From: Arthrobacter sp. CJ23
GTDB taxonomy: Bacteria > Actinomycetota > Actinomycetes > Actinomycetales > Micrococcaceae
Length of the DNA: 64,000 bases
Direction of reading: 5' to 3'
Assembly (NCBI RefSeq): GCF_024741795.1
Contig: NZ_CP102950.1
Location: 124,001 to 188,000 of the forward strand
Shown piece by piece: positions 27,459-36,755 of the stretch. Position 1 is the stretch's first letter; every line of letters starts with the position of its first letter. The translations under genes were made by a program, and so were the position numbers. The notes under the pieces were generated by a model that saw only the letters and a program-made list of their open reading frames with translations, made no database searches and was not told the origin of the DNA.

Positions 27459-29951
27459 ATGTTTGAGAGATTTACGGACCGTGCCCGTCGCGTGGTTGTG
27501 CTTGCCCAGGAAGAGGCACGCATGCTTAACCACAACTACATTGGCACCGAACACATCCTCTTGGGTCTGATCCACGAGGGTGAAGGCGTTGCCGCAAAGG
27601 CGCTTGAGTCCTTGAGCATCTCGCTCGACGGCGTCCGCGAACAGGTGCAGGAGATCATCGGACAGGGCCAGCAGGCTCCCTCCGGCCACATCCCCTTCAC
27701 CCCGCGCGCCAAGAAGGTGCTTGAGCTTTCGCTCCGCGAAGCCCTGCAGCTGGGCCACAACTACATCGGCACGGAGCACATCCTGCTCGGCCTCATCCGC
27801 GAGGGTGAAGGCGTGGCTGCCCAGGTGCTGGTCAAGCTCGGCGCAGACCTCAACCGGGTCCGCCAGCAGGTCATCCAGCTGCTCTCCGGCTACCAGGGCA
27901 AGGAAACGCCGGGCTCCGGCTCCGGCCCCGGCCAGCAGGAAGGCACCCCGGCTGGTTCCGTGGTGCTGGACCAGTTCGGCCGCAACCTCACCCAGGCTGC
28001 CCGCGAAAACAAGCTCGATCCTGTGATCGGCCGCGAGCAGGAGATGGAACGCGTCATGCAGGTCCTCTCCCGCCGCACCAAGAACAACCCCGTGCTCATC
28101 GGCGAACCCGGCGTCGGCAAGACCGCCGTCGTCGAAGGGCTCGCCCAGGCGATCGTCCGCGGCGACGTCCCGGAGACCATCAAGGACAAGCAGCTGTACA
28201 CGCTTGACCTCGGTTCCCTGGTTGCCGGTTCCCGCTACCGCGGTGACTTCGAAGAGCGCCTCAAGAAGGTCCTCAAGGAAATCCGCACCCGCGGCGACAT
28301 CATCCTCTTCATCGACGAAATCCACACCCTTGTGGGCGCCGGCGCTGCTGAAGGTGCCATCGACGCCGCCTCCATCCTCAAGCCGATGCTTGCCCGTGGT
28401 GAACTCCAGACCATCGGCGCCACCACGCTTGACGAGTACCGCAAGCACATCGAGAAGGACGCAGCGCTGGAGCGCCGCTTCCAGCCGATCCAGGTCAAGG
28501 AACCCTCCGTCGCGCACGCGATCGAGATCCTCAAGGGCCTGCGCGACCGCTACGAGGCACACCACCGCGTCACGATCACCGACGGCGCCCTCACCTCCGC
28601 GGCCACGCTCGCCGAGCGCTACATTTCGGACCGCTTCCTGCCGGACAAGGCGATCGACCTGATCGACGAAGCCGGTGCGCGCCTGCGCATCCGCCGCATG
28701 ACCGCTCCGCCGGAGCTCAAGGCCATGGACGAGCGCATCGCAACTGTGAAGATGGAGAAGGAATCCGCCATCGACGCCCAGGACTTCGAAGGCGCCGCCT
28801 CGCTGCGCGACAAGGAGCAGAAGCTCATTGCCGAGCGCGCCGAGAAGGAACGCAACTGGAAGTCCGGCGGAATGGACGACATCTCCGAGGTTGACGAGGA
28901 CCTGATCGCGGAAGTTCTGGCGAACTCCACGGGCATCCCGGTCTTCAAGCTCACCGAGGAGGAGTCCAGCCGCCTGCTCAAGATGGAAGACGAACTGCAC
29001 AAGCGCGTGGTGGGCCAGGACGAGGCCATCAGGGCCCTCTCCCAGGCAATCCGCCGCACCCGTGCAGGCCTGAAGGACCCCAAGCGTCCCGGCGGCTCGT
29101 TCATCTTCGCCGGCCCCACCGGCGTCGGCAAGACCGAACTGGCCAAGGCTCTCGCCGAGTTCCTGTTCGGTGAAGAGGACGCCCTCATCACTCTGGACAT
29201 GTCCGAGTACTCCGAGAAGCACACGGTTTCGCGTCTCTTCGGTGCCCCTCCCGGATACGTCGGCTACGAAGAAGGCGGGCAGCTGACCGAAAAGGTCCGC
29301 CGCCGTCCGTTCTCCGTGGTCCTGTTCGACGAAGTTGAGAAGGCCCACGCGGACCTCTTCAACTCGCTGCTGCAGATCTTGGAAGACGGCCGCCTGACCG
29401 ACTCCCAGGGCCGCGTGGTGGACTTCAAGAACACCGTGATCATCATGACCACCAACCTGGGTACCCGCGACATCTCCAAGAGCGTCGCAACGGGCTTCCA
29501 GTCCGGCACGGACACCCAGACCGGATACAACCGCATGCGTGCCCGGGTCACGGAAGAGCTCAAACAGCACTTCCGCCCCGAGTTCCTGAACCGTGTTGAC
29601 GACGTGGTGGTGTTCCCGCAACTGACGCAGGACGAGATCATCGAGATCGTGGACATGTTCGTGACGCGCCTCGAGAAGCGCCTCAAGGACAAGGACATGG
29701 GCATCGAGCTCACCACGGCCGCGAAGGTCCTCCTGGCCACGCGAGGCTACGATCCCGCCATGGGTGCCCGGCCGCTGCGCCGCACCATCCAGCGCGAGAT
29801 CGAGGACCAGCTCTCCGAGAAGATCCTCTTCGGCGAGCTGCACCCCGGCGACATCGTGGTGGTGGACGTTGACGGCGACGGCGACGCAGCGAAGTTCACC
29901 TTCGCAGGCAACGCCAAGCCGCGCATCCCGGAGATCGCCCCGAGCGCCTAA
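27459..29951 (+). CDS. clpC: ClpC ATPase, unfoldase of the Clp protease
   Basis: ClpC unfolds proteins and feeds them to ClpP. 830 residues: two Clp-N repeats (about 1-145), AAA-1 with Walker A 'GEPGVGKT' (215-222) and Walker B '[10 protein letters not shown]', a UVR middle segment (about 425-460), AAA-2 with 'GPTGVGKT' (552-559) and the C-terminal D2-small domain. Typical actinobacterial ClpC1 length. AGGAG lies ten bases upstream. Its own terminator follows. Confidence 0.97.
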   Translation: MFERFTDRARRVVVLAQEEARMLNHNYIGTEHILLGLIHEGEGVAAKALESLSISLDGVREQVQEIIGQGQQAPSGHIPFTPRAKKVLELSLREALQLGHNYIGTEHILLGLIREGEGVAAQVLVKLGADLNRVRQQVIQLLSGYQGKETPGSGSGPGQQEGTPAGSVVLDQFGRNLTQAARENKLDPVIGREQEMERVMQVLSRRTKNNPVLIGEPGVGKTAVVEGLAQAIVRGDVPETIKDKQLYTLDLGSLVAGSRYRGDFEERLKKVLKEIRTRGDIILFIDEIHTLVGAGAAEGAIDAASILKPMLARGELQTIGATTLDEYRKHIEKDAALERRFQPIQVKEPSVAHAIEILKGLRDRYEAHHRVTITDGALTSAATLAERYISDRFLPDKAIDLIDEAGARLRIRRMTAPPELKAMDERIATVKMEKESAIDAQDFEGAASLRDKEQKLIAERAEKERNWKSGGMDDISEVDEDLIAEVLANSTGIPVFKLTEEESSRLLKMEDELHKRVVGQDEAIRALSQAIRRTRAGLKDPKRPGGSFIFAGPTGVGKTELAKALAEFLFGEEDALITLDMSEYSEKHTVSRLFGAPPGYVGYEEGGQLTEKVRRRPFSVVLFDEVEKAHADLFNSLLQILEDGRLTDSQGRVVDFKNTVIIMTTNLGTRDISKSVATGFQSGTDTQTGYNRMRARVTEELKQHFRPEFLNRVDDVVVFPQLTQDEIIEIVDMFVTRLEKRLKDKDMGIELTTAAKVLLATRGYDPAMGARPLRRTIQREIEDQLSEKILFGELHPGDIVVVDVDGDGDAAKFTFAGNAKPRIPEIAPSA

Positions 29952-29978
29952 GGCTCCTGCCACCCGGCCAACGACGTG

Positions 29979-30018
29979 AAGAGCCCCGCCCATTCCGCAA
30001 GGAGTGGGCGGGGCTCTT
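29979..30018 (+). terminator. clpC terminator
   Basis: A 14-bp stem (AAGAGCCCCGCCCA 29979-29992 with 30005-30018) and a 12-base loop; the right arm ends in CTCTT. Confidence 0.85.
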
Positions 30019-30036
30019 GCGTTGGCGGCGCCCTCC

Positions 30037-30104
30037 GCCCAACTAGGTAGCAGCAGGTGTCGTTTTCAGCCCTCAGAACGACACTTGCTGCTACCTAGTT
30101 GGGC
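30037..30104. repeat. REP-like long palindrome, intact copy
   Basis: GCCCAACTAGGTAGCAGCA... pairs with ...TGCTGCTACCTAGTTGGGC over about 29 bases with one or two bulges and a seven-base loop. A diverged copy lies at 57602-57657, cut short by an IS element. The extragenic position, inverted symmetry and recurrence fit a REP-type interspersed repeat. Confidence 0.75.
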
Positions 30105-30180
30105 TGAATATGTGAAAGCAACGTTTCACTCTTAGTGAACGCCCCTGTGATCCGCAGCACAAGACGTGTTGAATCGGAGC

Positions 30181-32283
30181 ATGGATTCGACTGAAGCCCA
30201 GACCCCGGGCACGCACCCCGAAACTCCCTTCCACGACCTGGACCACTACCTCGCCATCCCACGGGTGGGCGGCCTGGCGCTGAGCCCGGACGGCCGGCGC
30301 CTCGTCACCACCGTGTCCACGCTGAACGGCAAGGGCACCGAATACGTCACCGCGCTGTGGGAGATCGACCCCGCAGGCGAAAAGCACGCCCGGCGCATCA
30401 CGCGCAGTGCCAAGGGCGAGGCCGGCGCCGCCTTCGCGGCCAACGGCGACCTTTACTTCACCTCGGCCCGCCCGGACCCGGACAGCCCCGATGCAGAGCC
30501 CGTCAGTGCGCTGTGGCTGCTGCCGGCCGACGGCGGCGAGGCCCGCGTGGTCCTCTCCCGCGATGGAGGGGTCGGCTCCGTCATGACGGCCGCCGCTGCC
30601 GATGCTGCCTTCGTCAACGCCTCGGTGTTGGCCGGTTCCACGGACGAGGAGAACGACGAGGAGCGCCGCAAGGGCCGCAAGGACAACAAAGTCGCCGCGA
30701 TCCTGCACTCCGGCTACCCGGTCCGCTACTGGGATGCCGACCTGGGCCCCGCGGAGCCGCGGCTCTTTGCCGTTGAGCATGGCGACACGCCTGAACCGGG
30801 AAAGCCCTCGACGGTTGATGCCACGGCTCCCCTGAAGCTGCGCAACCTCACCCCCGGCGTCGGGGGCTCGCTGCGCGAGGCCAAATCCGTGGTCAGCCCC
30901 GACGGCAGGACCCTTTTCACAAGCCTCAGCAAGGCTCTCGCCAAGGCGGACAGCCGCGAAGTCCTGGCCGCCGTGGACGTCGCGACCGGATCCGTCAAGG
31001 TCCTGCTGGACCGCGAAGGCATGAGCTACTTCCCAGGGCCGGTCAGCCCGGACAACCGGACGCTCGTGGTCACGAGCGAAAGCGACACCACCCCTGCCGA
31101 AGCTCCCCGGGTCAAGATGCACCTGCTGGACGTGGCGGCGGGGGAGACCCTGGACCTCGCGCCCCTGGCCCACCACTGGGACCGCTGGGGCGCCCCGGCG
31201 GCCTGGCTGCCGGACGGCAGCGCCCTGCTGCTCACGGCGGACGACGACGGCGCCACGCCCGTCTTCCGGGTCGCCGTCGCCGACGGGGCAGTCACCCGGG
31301 TGACGCCGGACGCGGCGGCGTACACCGACGTCGTGGTTTCGCCCGACGGGCTGAGCGCCTATGCCTTGCGCAGCTCCTATGGCTACCCGCCGGAAGCCGT
31401 GCGGATCGATCTCGCTTCCGGCGACGTGGTCCGGCTGCCGGCCCCCGCCGAGCGCCCCGCCTACAAGGGCAGCCTGGAGCGCGTGGAGACGGAGGCGGCG
31501 GACGGGGTGCGCGTCCCGGCCTACCTCGCGCTGCCGGAGGGCGCCTCGGCCGAAAACCCGGCGCCCCTGCTGCTCTGGATCCATGGCGGTCCGCTGGGTT
31601 CCTGGAACGCCTGGACGTGGCGGTGGAACCCGTGGCTGCTGGTGGCCAAGGGCTACGCGGTCCTGCTGCCCGATCCCGCCCTCTCCACCGGCTACGGCCA
31701 GGACTTCATCCAGCGCGGCTGGGGCGAATGGGGCAAGCGGCCGTTCACGGACCTCATGGCGATCACGGACGCCGTGGTGGCGCGGCCGGACATCGACGAA
31801 TCGCGCACGGCCGCGATGGGTGGATCCTTCGGCGGGTACATGGCCAACTGGGTGGCGGGGCAGACCGACCGCTTCAAAGCCATCGTGACGCATGCGAGCC
31901 TCTGGGCCCTGGACCAGTTCGGCCCCACCACCGACGCCTCGCAGTACTGGCTCAAGGAAATGACCGCCGAGATGGCGATGGAGAACTCGCCGCACCGCAA
32001 CGTGGGCAACATCAAGACGCCCATGCTGGTGATCCACGGCGACAAGGACTACCGGGTGCCCATCGGAGAAGGCCTGCGGCTCTGGTATGAACTGCTCTCC
32101 GGTTCGCAGCTGGCCGCCGACGAGAACGGCCGCACCCCGCACCGCTTCCTTTACTTCCCGGATGAGAACCACTGGATCCTGAAGCCGCAGCACGCCAAGG
32201 TCTGGTACGGAGTAGTGGAACACTTCCTGGCCAAGCAGGTCCTGGGTGAGGACATCCCGGTTCCGGAGGAGCTGGGGCTGTAA
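30181..32283 (+). CDS. S9 family serine peptidase (prolyl oligopeptidase type)
   Basis: Cytosolic peptidase with an N-terminal beta-propeller (TolB/DPP-like repeats such as 'LALSPDGRRLV', 'SVVSPDGRTLF', 'GPVSPDNRTLV', 'VVVSPDGLSAY') and a C-terminal alpha/beta hydrolase. Nucleophile Ser549 in 'GGSFGGYMAN', Asp in 'HGDKDYRVP', His in 'DENHWI'. 700 residues from ATG 30181, where GGAG sits too close; GTG 30166 is the alternative. No signal peptide. Acylaminoacyl-peptidase-like activity is likely. Confidence 0.88.
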   Translation: MDSTEAQTPGTHPETPFHDLDHYLAIPRVGGLALSPDGRRLVTTVSTLNGKGTEYVTALWEIDPAGEKHARRITRSAKGEAGAAFAANGDLYFTSARPDPDSPDAEPVSALWLLPADGGEARVVLSRDGGVGSVMTAAAADAAFVNASVLAGSTDEENDEERRKGRKDNKVAAILHSGYPVRYWDADLGPAEPRLFAVEHGDTPEPGKPSTVDATAPLKLRNLTPGVGGSLREAKSVVSPDGRTLFTSLSKALAKADSREVLAAVDVATGSVKVLLDREGMSYFPGPVSPDNRTLVVTSESDTTPAEAPRVKMHLLDVAAGETLDLAPLAHHWDRWGAPAAWLPDGSALLLTADDDGATPVFRVAVADGAVTRVTPDAAAYTDVVVSPDGLSAYALRSSYGYPPEAVRIDLASGDVVRLPAPAERPAYKGSLERVETEAADGVRVPAYLALPEGASAENPAPLLLWIHGGPLGSWNAWTWRWNPWLLVAKGYAVLLPDPALSTGYGQDFIQRGWGEWGKRPFTDLMAITDAVVARPDIDESRTAAMGGSFGGYMANWVAGQTDRFKAIVTHASLWALDQFGPTTDASQYWLKEMTAEMAMENSPHRNVGNIKTPMLVIHGDKDYRVPIGEGLRLWYELLSGSQLAADENGRTPHRFLYFPDENHWILKPQHAKVWYGVVEHFLAKQVLGEDIPVPEELGL

Positions 32284-32308
32284 GCGGCTGGCCTCGTAGG
32301 ATGGGGGA

Positions 32309-32818
32309 GTGACTTCGACCTTCAGCCTCCGCCCTGCCCGCACCAGTGACGTGGCGGCCATCAAGAGGCTAGTGGCGCCCCTCGCCGGGCAGCGGATCCT
32401 GATGGCCAAGGAAACCGTGGCCTACTACGAAAGCCTGCAGGAGTTCCGCATCGCCGAATCCGACGACGGCGAGGTGATCGGCTGCGGCGCGCTCCACGTC
32501 ATGTGGGAAGACCTGGCCGAGGTCCGCACCCTTGCCGCCGCCGACAGCTGGCGCGGCAAGGGTGTGGGCCACATGCTGGTGGCCCGCCTGCTTGAGGACG
32601 CGAAGGCCCTGGGCGTGTCCCGGGTCTTCTGCCTGACTTTCGAGGTGGACTTCTTCAAGCGACACGGCTTCGAGGTCATGGAAGACCAGTCGGCAGTGGA
32701 CCCCGAGGTCTACTCCGAACTCCTGCGCTCCCATGACGAAGGCGTGGCCGAATTCCTGGACCTGGCGCGCGTCAAGCCCAACACCCTCGGCAACACCCGG
32801 ATGATCAAGATCCTGTAG
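32309..32818 (+). CDS. GNAT acetyltransferase, amino-acid N-acetyltransferase (ArgA-like)
   Basis: 169 residues with the acetyl-CoA-binding 'ADSWRGKGVGHMLV' and 'FCLTFEVDFFKRHGFEVM'. It resembles the stand-alone, GNAT-only N-acetylglutamate synthases of actinobacteria (short ArgA), which make N-acetylglutamate for arginine synthesis. GTG start with AGGA seven bases upstream, 25 bases after the peptidase. No arg genes are near, so the substrate is inferred from resemblance. Confidence 0.75.
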   Translation: MTSTFSLRPARTSDVAAIKRLVAPLAGQRILMAKETVAYYESLQEFRIAESDDGEVIGCGALHVMWEDLAEVRTLAAADSWRGKGVGHMLVARLLEDAKALGVSRVFCLTFEVDFFKRHGFEVMEDQSAVDPEVYSELLRSHDEGVAEFLDLARVKPNTLGNTRMIKIL

Positions 32819-32840
32819 CCCCGGCAGCCAGGCGCACCCG

Positions 32841-32879
32841 GCCGCCCGGGCCCGCCCGGCAGCCAGGCCCCCGGGCGGC
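32841..32879. repeat. GC-rich inverted repeat after the GNAT gene
   Basis: GCCGCCCGGG (32841-32850) and CCCGGGCGGC (32870-32879). A short direct repeat GGCAGCCAGGC occurs within and before it. No T-run follows, so its terminator role is uncertain. Confidence 0.4.
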
Positions 32880-32909
32880 TGGCCCGCGCTGGCGCAGGGC
32901 GCCACCCGG

Positions 32910-32945
32910 ATCCCCTCCGCGTCGTCGCGGAGGGGATTTCCTTTT
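32910..32945 (+). terminator. terminator after the GNAT gene
   Basis: ATCCCCTCCGCG / CGCGGAGGGGAT (12 bp, 32910-32921 with 32926-32937), four-base loop, then TTCCTTTT. Confidence 0.92.
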
Positions 32946-32983
32946 GCCCGCATGTTCCGGGGAGGGGTCATCGGGTAAGGGGC

Positions 32984-33012
32984 TTCACATAAATCAAATT
33001 GATAGATAAACT
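32984..33012 (+). promoter_or_regulatory. promoter of a small transcription unit
   Basis: TTCACA (32984-32989), 17-base spacer, TAAACT (33007-33012) in an unusually A/T-rich stretch (ACATAAATCAAATTGATAGA). It drives rightward into the small ORF at 33061. Confidence 0.55.
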
Positions 33013-33060
33013 GGACCCGGTCCCACCCAGAGAGGAACCAGCCCAGCTCGGAGGCGAAAG

Positions 33061-33204
33061 ATGCAAGACCGCGTCATTTTTCCGGATTTTTCAGCGTTCC
33101 AGATTGATATTCCCCACCAGGCGCCCGAGGCCCGCCCGCCTGGAAGCACGGAGGTTTGGCAGGATCTCGTCTCACCCATCTGGCCGGATCGCAGCTCCCC
33201 GTAG
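33061..33204 (+). CDS. small ORF with own promoter and hairpin, unknown
   Basis: 47 residues ([16 protein letters not shown]...), with GGAGG at 33050-33054 six bases before the ATG, a promoter about 50 bases upstream and a 13-bp hairpin downstream. It is acidic, without a membrane span or recognised domain. Codon use is less G/C-biased than in the neighbours at the start of the frame ('attttt', 'gatttttca'). It may be a small protein, or the unit may be a regulatory RNA or leader for dhaK, which begins 220 bases later. Confidence 0.4.
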   Translation: MQDRVIFPDFSAFQIDIPHQAPEARPPGSTEVWQDLVSPIWPDRSSP

Positions 33205-33261
33205 CCCCTGCGGCCGGGCGCCCGTGGGGCAGATCCGGGCGGATCGGCGGGGCCGAAGTTT

Positions 33262-33297
33262 GCGGAAGGGACAGTCATTGGGGGCTGTCCCTTCCGC
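33262..33297 (+). terminator. hairpin after the small ORF
   Basis: A 13-bp perfect stem (GCGGAAGGGACAG 33262-33274 with 33285-33297) and ten-base loop. There is no T-run, so it may terminate weakly or act as an attenuator before dhaKLM. Confidence 0.6.
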
Positions 33298-33424
33298 CAT
33301 TAAGCCTCCGGGAGCGGGATCCAGGCCGGACCGGCCGGGCCGGCAGCCACCGGCACGGCCCTACCGCAGTCCGGATGCTGGTAGTAGGGTCGAGGCAGCA
33401 GCCAGCACGCCCAGGAGCAACGCC

Positions 33425-34426
33425 ATGAAAAAGCTGATCAATGATCCCCGCGCGGTAGTGGACGAGTCCGTCGAGGGGTTCGGCATGGCGCATGCCGAGC
33501 TCGTGGACGTCCACCCCGAACCAAAGTTTGTCCTCCGCAAGGGGGCGCCCGTGTCCGGCAAGGTGGCACTGGTGTCCGGTGGCGGCAGCGGACACGAGCC
33601 CCTGCACGCCGGTTTCGTGGGACCCGGAATGCTCGACGCCGCCGTGCCGGGCGCCGTCTTCACCTCACCGACGCCTGACCAGATCATTCCGGCAACAGTG
33701 GCCGTGGACGGCGGCGCCGGTGTGGTGCACATCGTCAAGAACTACACCGGAGACGTCCTGAACTTCGAAACCGCGGCCGAGATGGCCCAGGCCGAGGGTG
33801 TCAGCGTGCGGACCGTGCTGGTGAACGACGACGTCGCGGTGGAGGATTCCCTGTACACGGCAGGCCGCCGCGGCGTGGGCGGAACCGTGATGGTGGAGAA
33901 GATCGCCGGCGCCGCCGCGGAACGCGGCGACGCCTTGGACGCCGTCACCGAGATTGCCGAGCGCGTGGTCCGGAACATCCGCACCATGGGCGTGGCGCTG
34001 ACCGGCTGCATCGTTCCGCACGCCGGCGTGCCCAGCTTCGAGCTGGCAGAGGACGAGATCGAGATCGGGATCGGCATCCACGGAGAGCCGGGCAGGCACC
34101 GGATCGCGATGGAAGGCGCCGATGCCATCACCGGCCGCCTCCTGGACCCGGTGATGGAAGACCTGGGCATCACCGCCGGCGACAAGGTGCTGCTCTTCGT
34201 GAACGGCATGGGCGGCACGCCCCTGAGCGAGCTCTACATCGTCTACCGCCGGGCCGCGCAGCTGCTCGCGGAGAAGGGCGCCACCGTGGAGCGGTCACTG
34301 GTGGGCAACTACGTCACCTCGCTGGAAATGCAGGGCTGCTCCATCACCGTCCTCCGCCTGGATGATGAACTCACGGCCCTCTGGGACGCGCCCGTGCACA
34401 CGGCCGCCCTGCGATGGGGAATGTAG
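33425..34426 (+). CDS. dhaK: dihydroxyacetone kinase subunit DhaK
   Basis: Binds dihydroxyacetone for phosphorylation by DhaL. 333 residues from ATG 33425 (AGGAG seven bases upstream); a much longer in-frame extension upstream lacks a ribosome site and reads as noncoding. '[17 protein letters not shown]' (50-66) and the substrate-binding His219 in 'GIGIHGEPG' are present. First gene of dhaKLM. Confidence 0.95.
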   Translation: MKKLINDPRAVVDESVEGFGMAHAELVDVHPEPKFVLRKGAPVSGKVALVSGGGSGHEPLHAGFVGPGMLDAAVPGAVFTSPTPDQIIPATVAVDGGAGVVHIVKNYTGDVLNFETAAEMAQAEGVSVRTVLVNDDVAVEDSLYTAGRRGVGGTVMVEKIAGAAAERGDALDAVTEIAERVVRNIRTMGVALTGCIVPHAGVPSFELAEDEIEIGIGIHGEPGRHRIAMEGADAITGRLLDPVMEDLGITAGDKVLLFVNGMGGTPLSELYIVYRRAAQLLAEKGATVERSLVGNYVTSLEMQGCSITVLRLDDELTALWDAPVHTAALRWGM

Positions 34427-34428
34427 GC

Positions 34429-35094
34429 GTGGGGCTGGGGCTTGCCTGGGCCGTGGAATGGCTGCGGCTTTCCGCGCAGCTCATGGAAGAACACCGCACG
34501 GAGCTCATTGAACTGGACCGGCCAATCGGCGATTCCGACCACGGCGAAAACATGGACCGCGGTTTCAAGGCCGTGCTCCAGAAACTGCAGGACGCCCCGC
34601 CGGCGTCCCCGGGCGCCGCGCTGAAGCTGGCGGCCATGACGCTCATGTCCACGGTGGGCGGGGCTGCCGGGCCGCTGTACGGCACCGCCTACCTGCGGGC
34701 TGCCACGTCGATCGGGGATGCGGCCGAGCTTGACGCAGCCGCGCTCGCGGCCGCCCTGGTGGCCGGCCGGGACGGCATCGTAGCCCGCGGGAAGGCCGAA
34801 AGCGGCGACAAGACCATGGTGGATGCCTGGACTCCGGCGGTGGAGGCGGCGGAAGCTGCCGCGGCAGGCGGGGACACCACCGCAGTACTTGTGGCGGCCG
34901 CGGAGGCTGCCGAAGCCGGGGCGGTGGCCACGGACCCCCTGATCGCGCGCAAGGGCAGGGCAAGCTACCTGGGGGAGCGCAGCGCCGGGCACCGTGATCC
35001 CGGCGCGGCGTCGAGCGCCCTGCTGCTGCGTGCCGCGGCCACGGCCGCCGCTTCCCAGGAGTCTGCGGGCGCAGCCGGGAACGGCGCCGCATGA
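34429..35094 (+). CDS. dhaL: dihydroxyacetone kinase subunit DhaL (ADP-binding)
   Basis: Carries the ADP that is rephosphorylated by DhaM and transfers phosphate to dihydroxyacetone on DhaK. GTG 34429 gives the usual start 'MGLGLAWAVEWL' (221 residues); ATG 34414 inside dhaK is an alternative. The Mg-nucleotide Asp motif 'RPIGDSDHGENMDRGF' is near residue 31. The C-terminal 'ARKGRASYLGERSAGHRDPGA' is typical. Overlaps dhaM by four bases. Confidence 0.94.
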   Translation: MGLGLAWAVEWLRLSAQLMEEHRTELIELDRPIGDSDHGENMDRGFKAVLQKLQDAPPASPGAALKLAAMTLMSTVGGAAGPLYGTAYLRAATSIGDAAELDAAALAAALVAGRDGIVARGKAESGDKTMVDAWTPAVEAAEAAAAGGDTTAVLVAAAEAAEAGAVATDPLIARKGRASYLGERSAGHRDPGAASSALLLRAAATAAASQESAGAAGNGAA

Positions 35095-35780
35095 CGGTTG
35101 GGATCGTGGTGGTCTCCCACAGCAGCAAGATCGCCGAGGGGGCCGTGGAACTTGCCGCCCAGATGGCTCCCGACGTCGGACTCCTCGCCGCCGGGGGCAC
35201 CGATGACGAGCGGATCGGAACCAGCCTCGAAAAGGTGCTGGCCGCTGTCGAGCATTCACTGGCCGGAGCGGCAGGCGACGGCGTGGTGGTGCTCACGGAC
35301 CTTGGTTCCGCGGTGATGACGGCCGAGTCCGCCGTCGAATTCTGTTCGCAGCCCGAGGCCGTGCTCCTCGCCGATGCGCCGCTGGTGGAGGGGCTCGTAG
35401 CCGCAGCCGTGGCCGCCCAGGGTGGCGCCGGCGCCTATGAGGTACGCAAGGCAGCGGAGGCCATTGGCTTCGGCGGCAGCCCGTCCGGTCCGGCGGATGC
35501 CGGATCCGGAGAGCCGGATTCCGTGGGTGACTTCGAACTCATCAACCCGATGGGCATCCACGCACGTCCCTCGGCCAAGATCGCCGGTGGGCTCTCCGGC
35601 CTGGATGCAGAGGTGACCGTCAATGGCGTCGAGGGCACGTCCATGATGGCACTCATGACGCTCGCCGCCGGACAGGGTGGAGTGTTGCACGTGGAGGCGC
35701 GGGGGCCGGACGCGCGCAAAGCGGTGGACTACGTCGGCAGGCTGGTGGCGGACGGGTTCGGCGAGCTCCCAACAGAGTGA
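35091..35780 (+). CDS. dhaM: PTS-dependent dihydroxyacetone kinase phosphotransferase DhaM (EIIA-HPr)
   Basis: 229 residues: an EIIA-mannose-type domain (about 1-130) with phospho-His10 in 'VVSHSSKIAEG', a short linker, and an HPr domain (about 147-229) with His157 in 'NPMGIHARPSAKI'. It lacks the third, enzyme-I-like domain found in E. coli DhaM. It passes phosphate from PEP/EI to DhaL-ADP. ATGA overlap with dhaL. Confidence 0.93.
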   Translation: MTVGIVVVSHSSKIAEGAVELAAQMAPDVGLLAAGGTDDERIGTSLEKVLAAVEHSLAGAAGDGVVVLTDLGSAVMTAESAVEFCSQPEAVLLADAPLVEGLVAAAVAAQGGAGAYEVRKAAEAIGFGGSPSGPADAGSGEPDSVGDFELINPMGIHARPSAKIAGGLSGLDAEVTVNGVEGTSMMALMTLAAGQGGVLHVEARGPDARKAVDYVGRLVADGFGELPTE

Positions 35781-35808
35781 TCAGTGATGAAACAGGGAAG
35801 GAATTCGC

Positions 35809-36168
35809 ATGGCTATTGCACGGTTTCCGAGTGTTGTTATCGATTGTCCCGACGCGGCGGCCCTGGCGGCCTTTTACAGCGGGCTGCTGGGCTGGGACGT
35901 GAAGGACGAGGGCGGCTGGGTGGATATCCGGCCCGAGGACGGCAGCAACTGCATCTCCTTCCAGCAGGTGGAGGACTACCGCCCGCCGCAGTGGCCAGGA
36001 CAAACGGTCCCCCAGCAGATGCACCTGGACCTGGTGGTCGAAGACCTGGACAAGGGCGAGGAGGTGGCTACCGGGCTGGGAGCCACCAAGGCGGAGTACC
36101 AGCCCGGCACCACCTTCCGCGTGTTCCTTGACCCGGCGGGCCACCCCTTCTGCCTGTGCTCGTCCTGA
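35809..36168 (+). CDS. VOC (glyoxalase/bleomycin-resistance fold) family protein
   Basis: 119 residues forming one or two beta-alpha-beta-beta-beta modules ('VVIDCPDAAALAAFYSGLLGW', 'MHLDLVVEDLDKGEE', 'VFLDPAGHPFCLC'). A good GGAAGG site precedes it and it follows dhaM by 28 bases, so it may be cotranscribed. The substrate cannot be told; many such proteins are unassigned dioxygenase- or glyoxalase-like. Confidence 0.85.
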   Translation: MAIARFPSVVIDCPDAAALAAFYSGLLGWDVKDEGGWVDIRPEDGSNCISFQQVEDYRPPQWPGQTVPQQMHLDLVVEDLDKGEEVATGLGATKAEYQPGTTFRVFLDPAGHPFCLCSS

Positions 36169-36172
36169 GGCG

Positions 36173-36685
36173 TTAGCCCTGCTGGGCGGCCCATTCTGCG
36201 ACGCGGCGGTTGCTTTCCTCCTCGGAGAGGTCTTCCACGCGGGTCATGATGGACCAGCGAACGCCGAAGGGATCCCGGATGCTGGCGTACCGATCGCCTG
36301 AGACGAAGGTGGCCAGTGGTTCCCGGATGGTGGCGCCGGCCTTTTCGGCGCGCTCCACGAGGGCGTCGGCGTCGGAACAGTAGATGCCCAGCGAGTAGCA
36401 GTCGTCGTCGCCCTTCGGTGCCGGGACAAGGTGGTAGTCCGGGTTGGGCTCGCCGATCTGGAGGTGGCCCTGCCCGAAGTCGAGTTCGGCGTGGACCACG
36501 ATTCCGCCGAACTCGGTGGCGCTGATGATGCGCGCACCGAAGACGTCCCGGTAGAACCCGATGGCCTCCTTGGCGGAAGCGACGGCAAGGAACGGTGTGA
36601 GGCTCGTGGCGCCGTGCGGAATCCCGTGGCTTGTGTGCTCGCCGTGGGCGGCCGTGGCTGGCTGGGTGCTTGTAGTATCTGTCAT
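36173..36685 (-). CDS. VOC family protein, PhnB/glyoxalase-like
   Basis: 170 residues from ATG 36685; a longer frame upstream would overlap the divergent AraC gene. VOC pattern 'VASAKEAIGFYRDVFGARI' and 'SIRDPFGVRWSIMTRVEDL' as in PhnB-like proteins. It is divergent from the AraC regulator across 70 bases and may be its target. It converges on the preceding VOC gene with four bases between stops. Confidence 0.82.
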   Translation of the reverse strand: MTDTTSTQPATAAHGEHTSHGIPHGATSLTPFLAVASAKEAIGFYRDVFGARIISATEFGGIVVHAELDFGQGHLQIGEPNPDYHLVPAPKGDDDCYSLGIYCSDADALVERAEKAGATIREPLATFVSGDRYASIRDPFGVRWSIMTRVEDLSEEESNRRVAEWAAQQG

Positions 36686-36755
36686 AGCTTCGACGCTACG
36701 TGCCGAAGATTCGCCGGCGCTTGGAGATTCGCGACAGGTCTTGGAGGTGTCTTCC

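Noticed and set aside
27357-29993. 878-residue open frame antisense to clpC
   Set aside because: A mirror of clpC codon bias in GC-rich DNA. ClpC on the plus strand has complete domains, a ribosome site and a terminator; the antisense frame has no recognisable motif.
30091-32409. 772-residue open frame antisense to the S9 peptidase
   Set aside because: Low-complexity Arg/Gly/His-rich product, while the plus strand encodes an intact peptidase with its catalytic triad.
32999-33424. In-frame N-terminal extension of dhaK to 32999
   Set aside because: The extension is Arg/Pro/Ser-rich, has no ribosome site, and crosses a terminator-like hairpin. DhaK homologues begin at MKKLIND.
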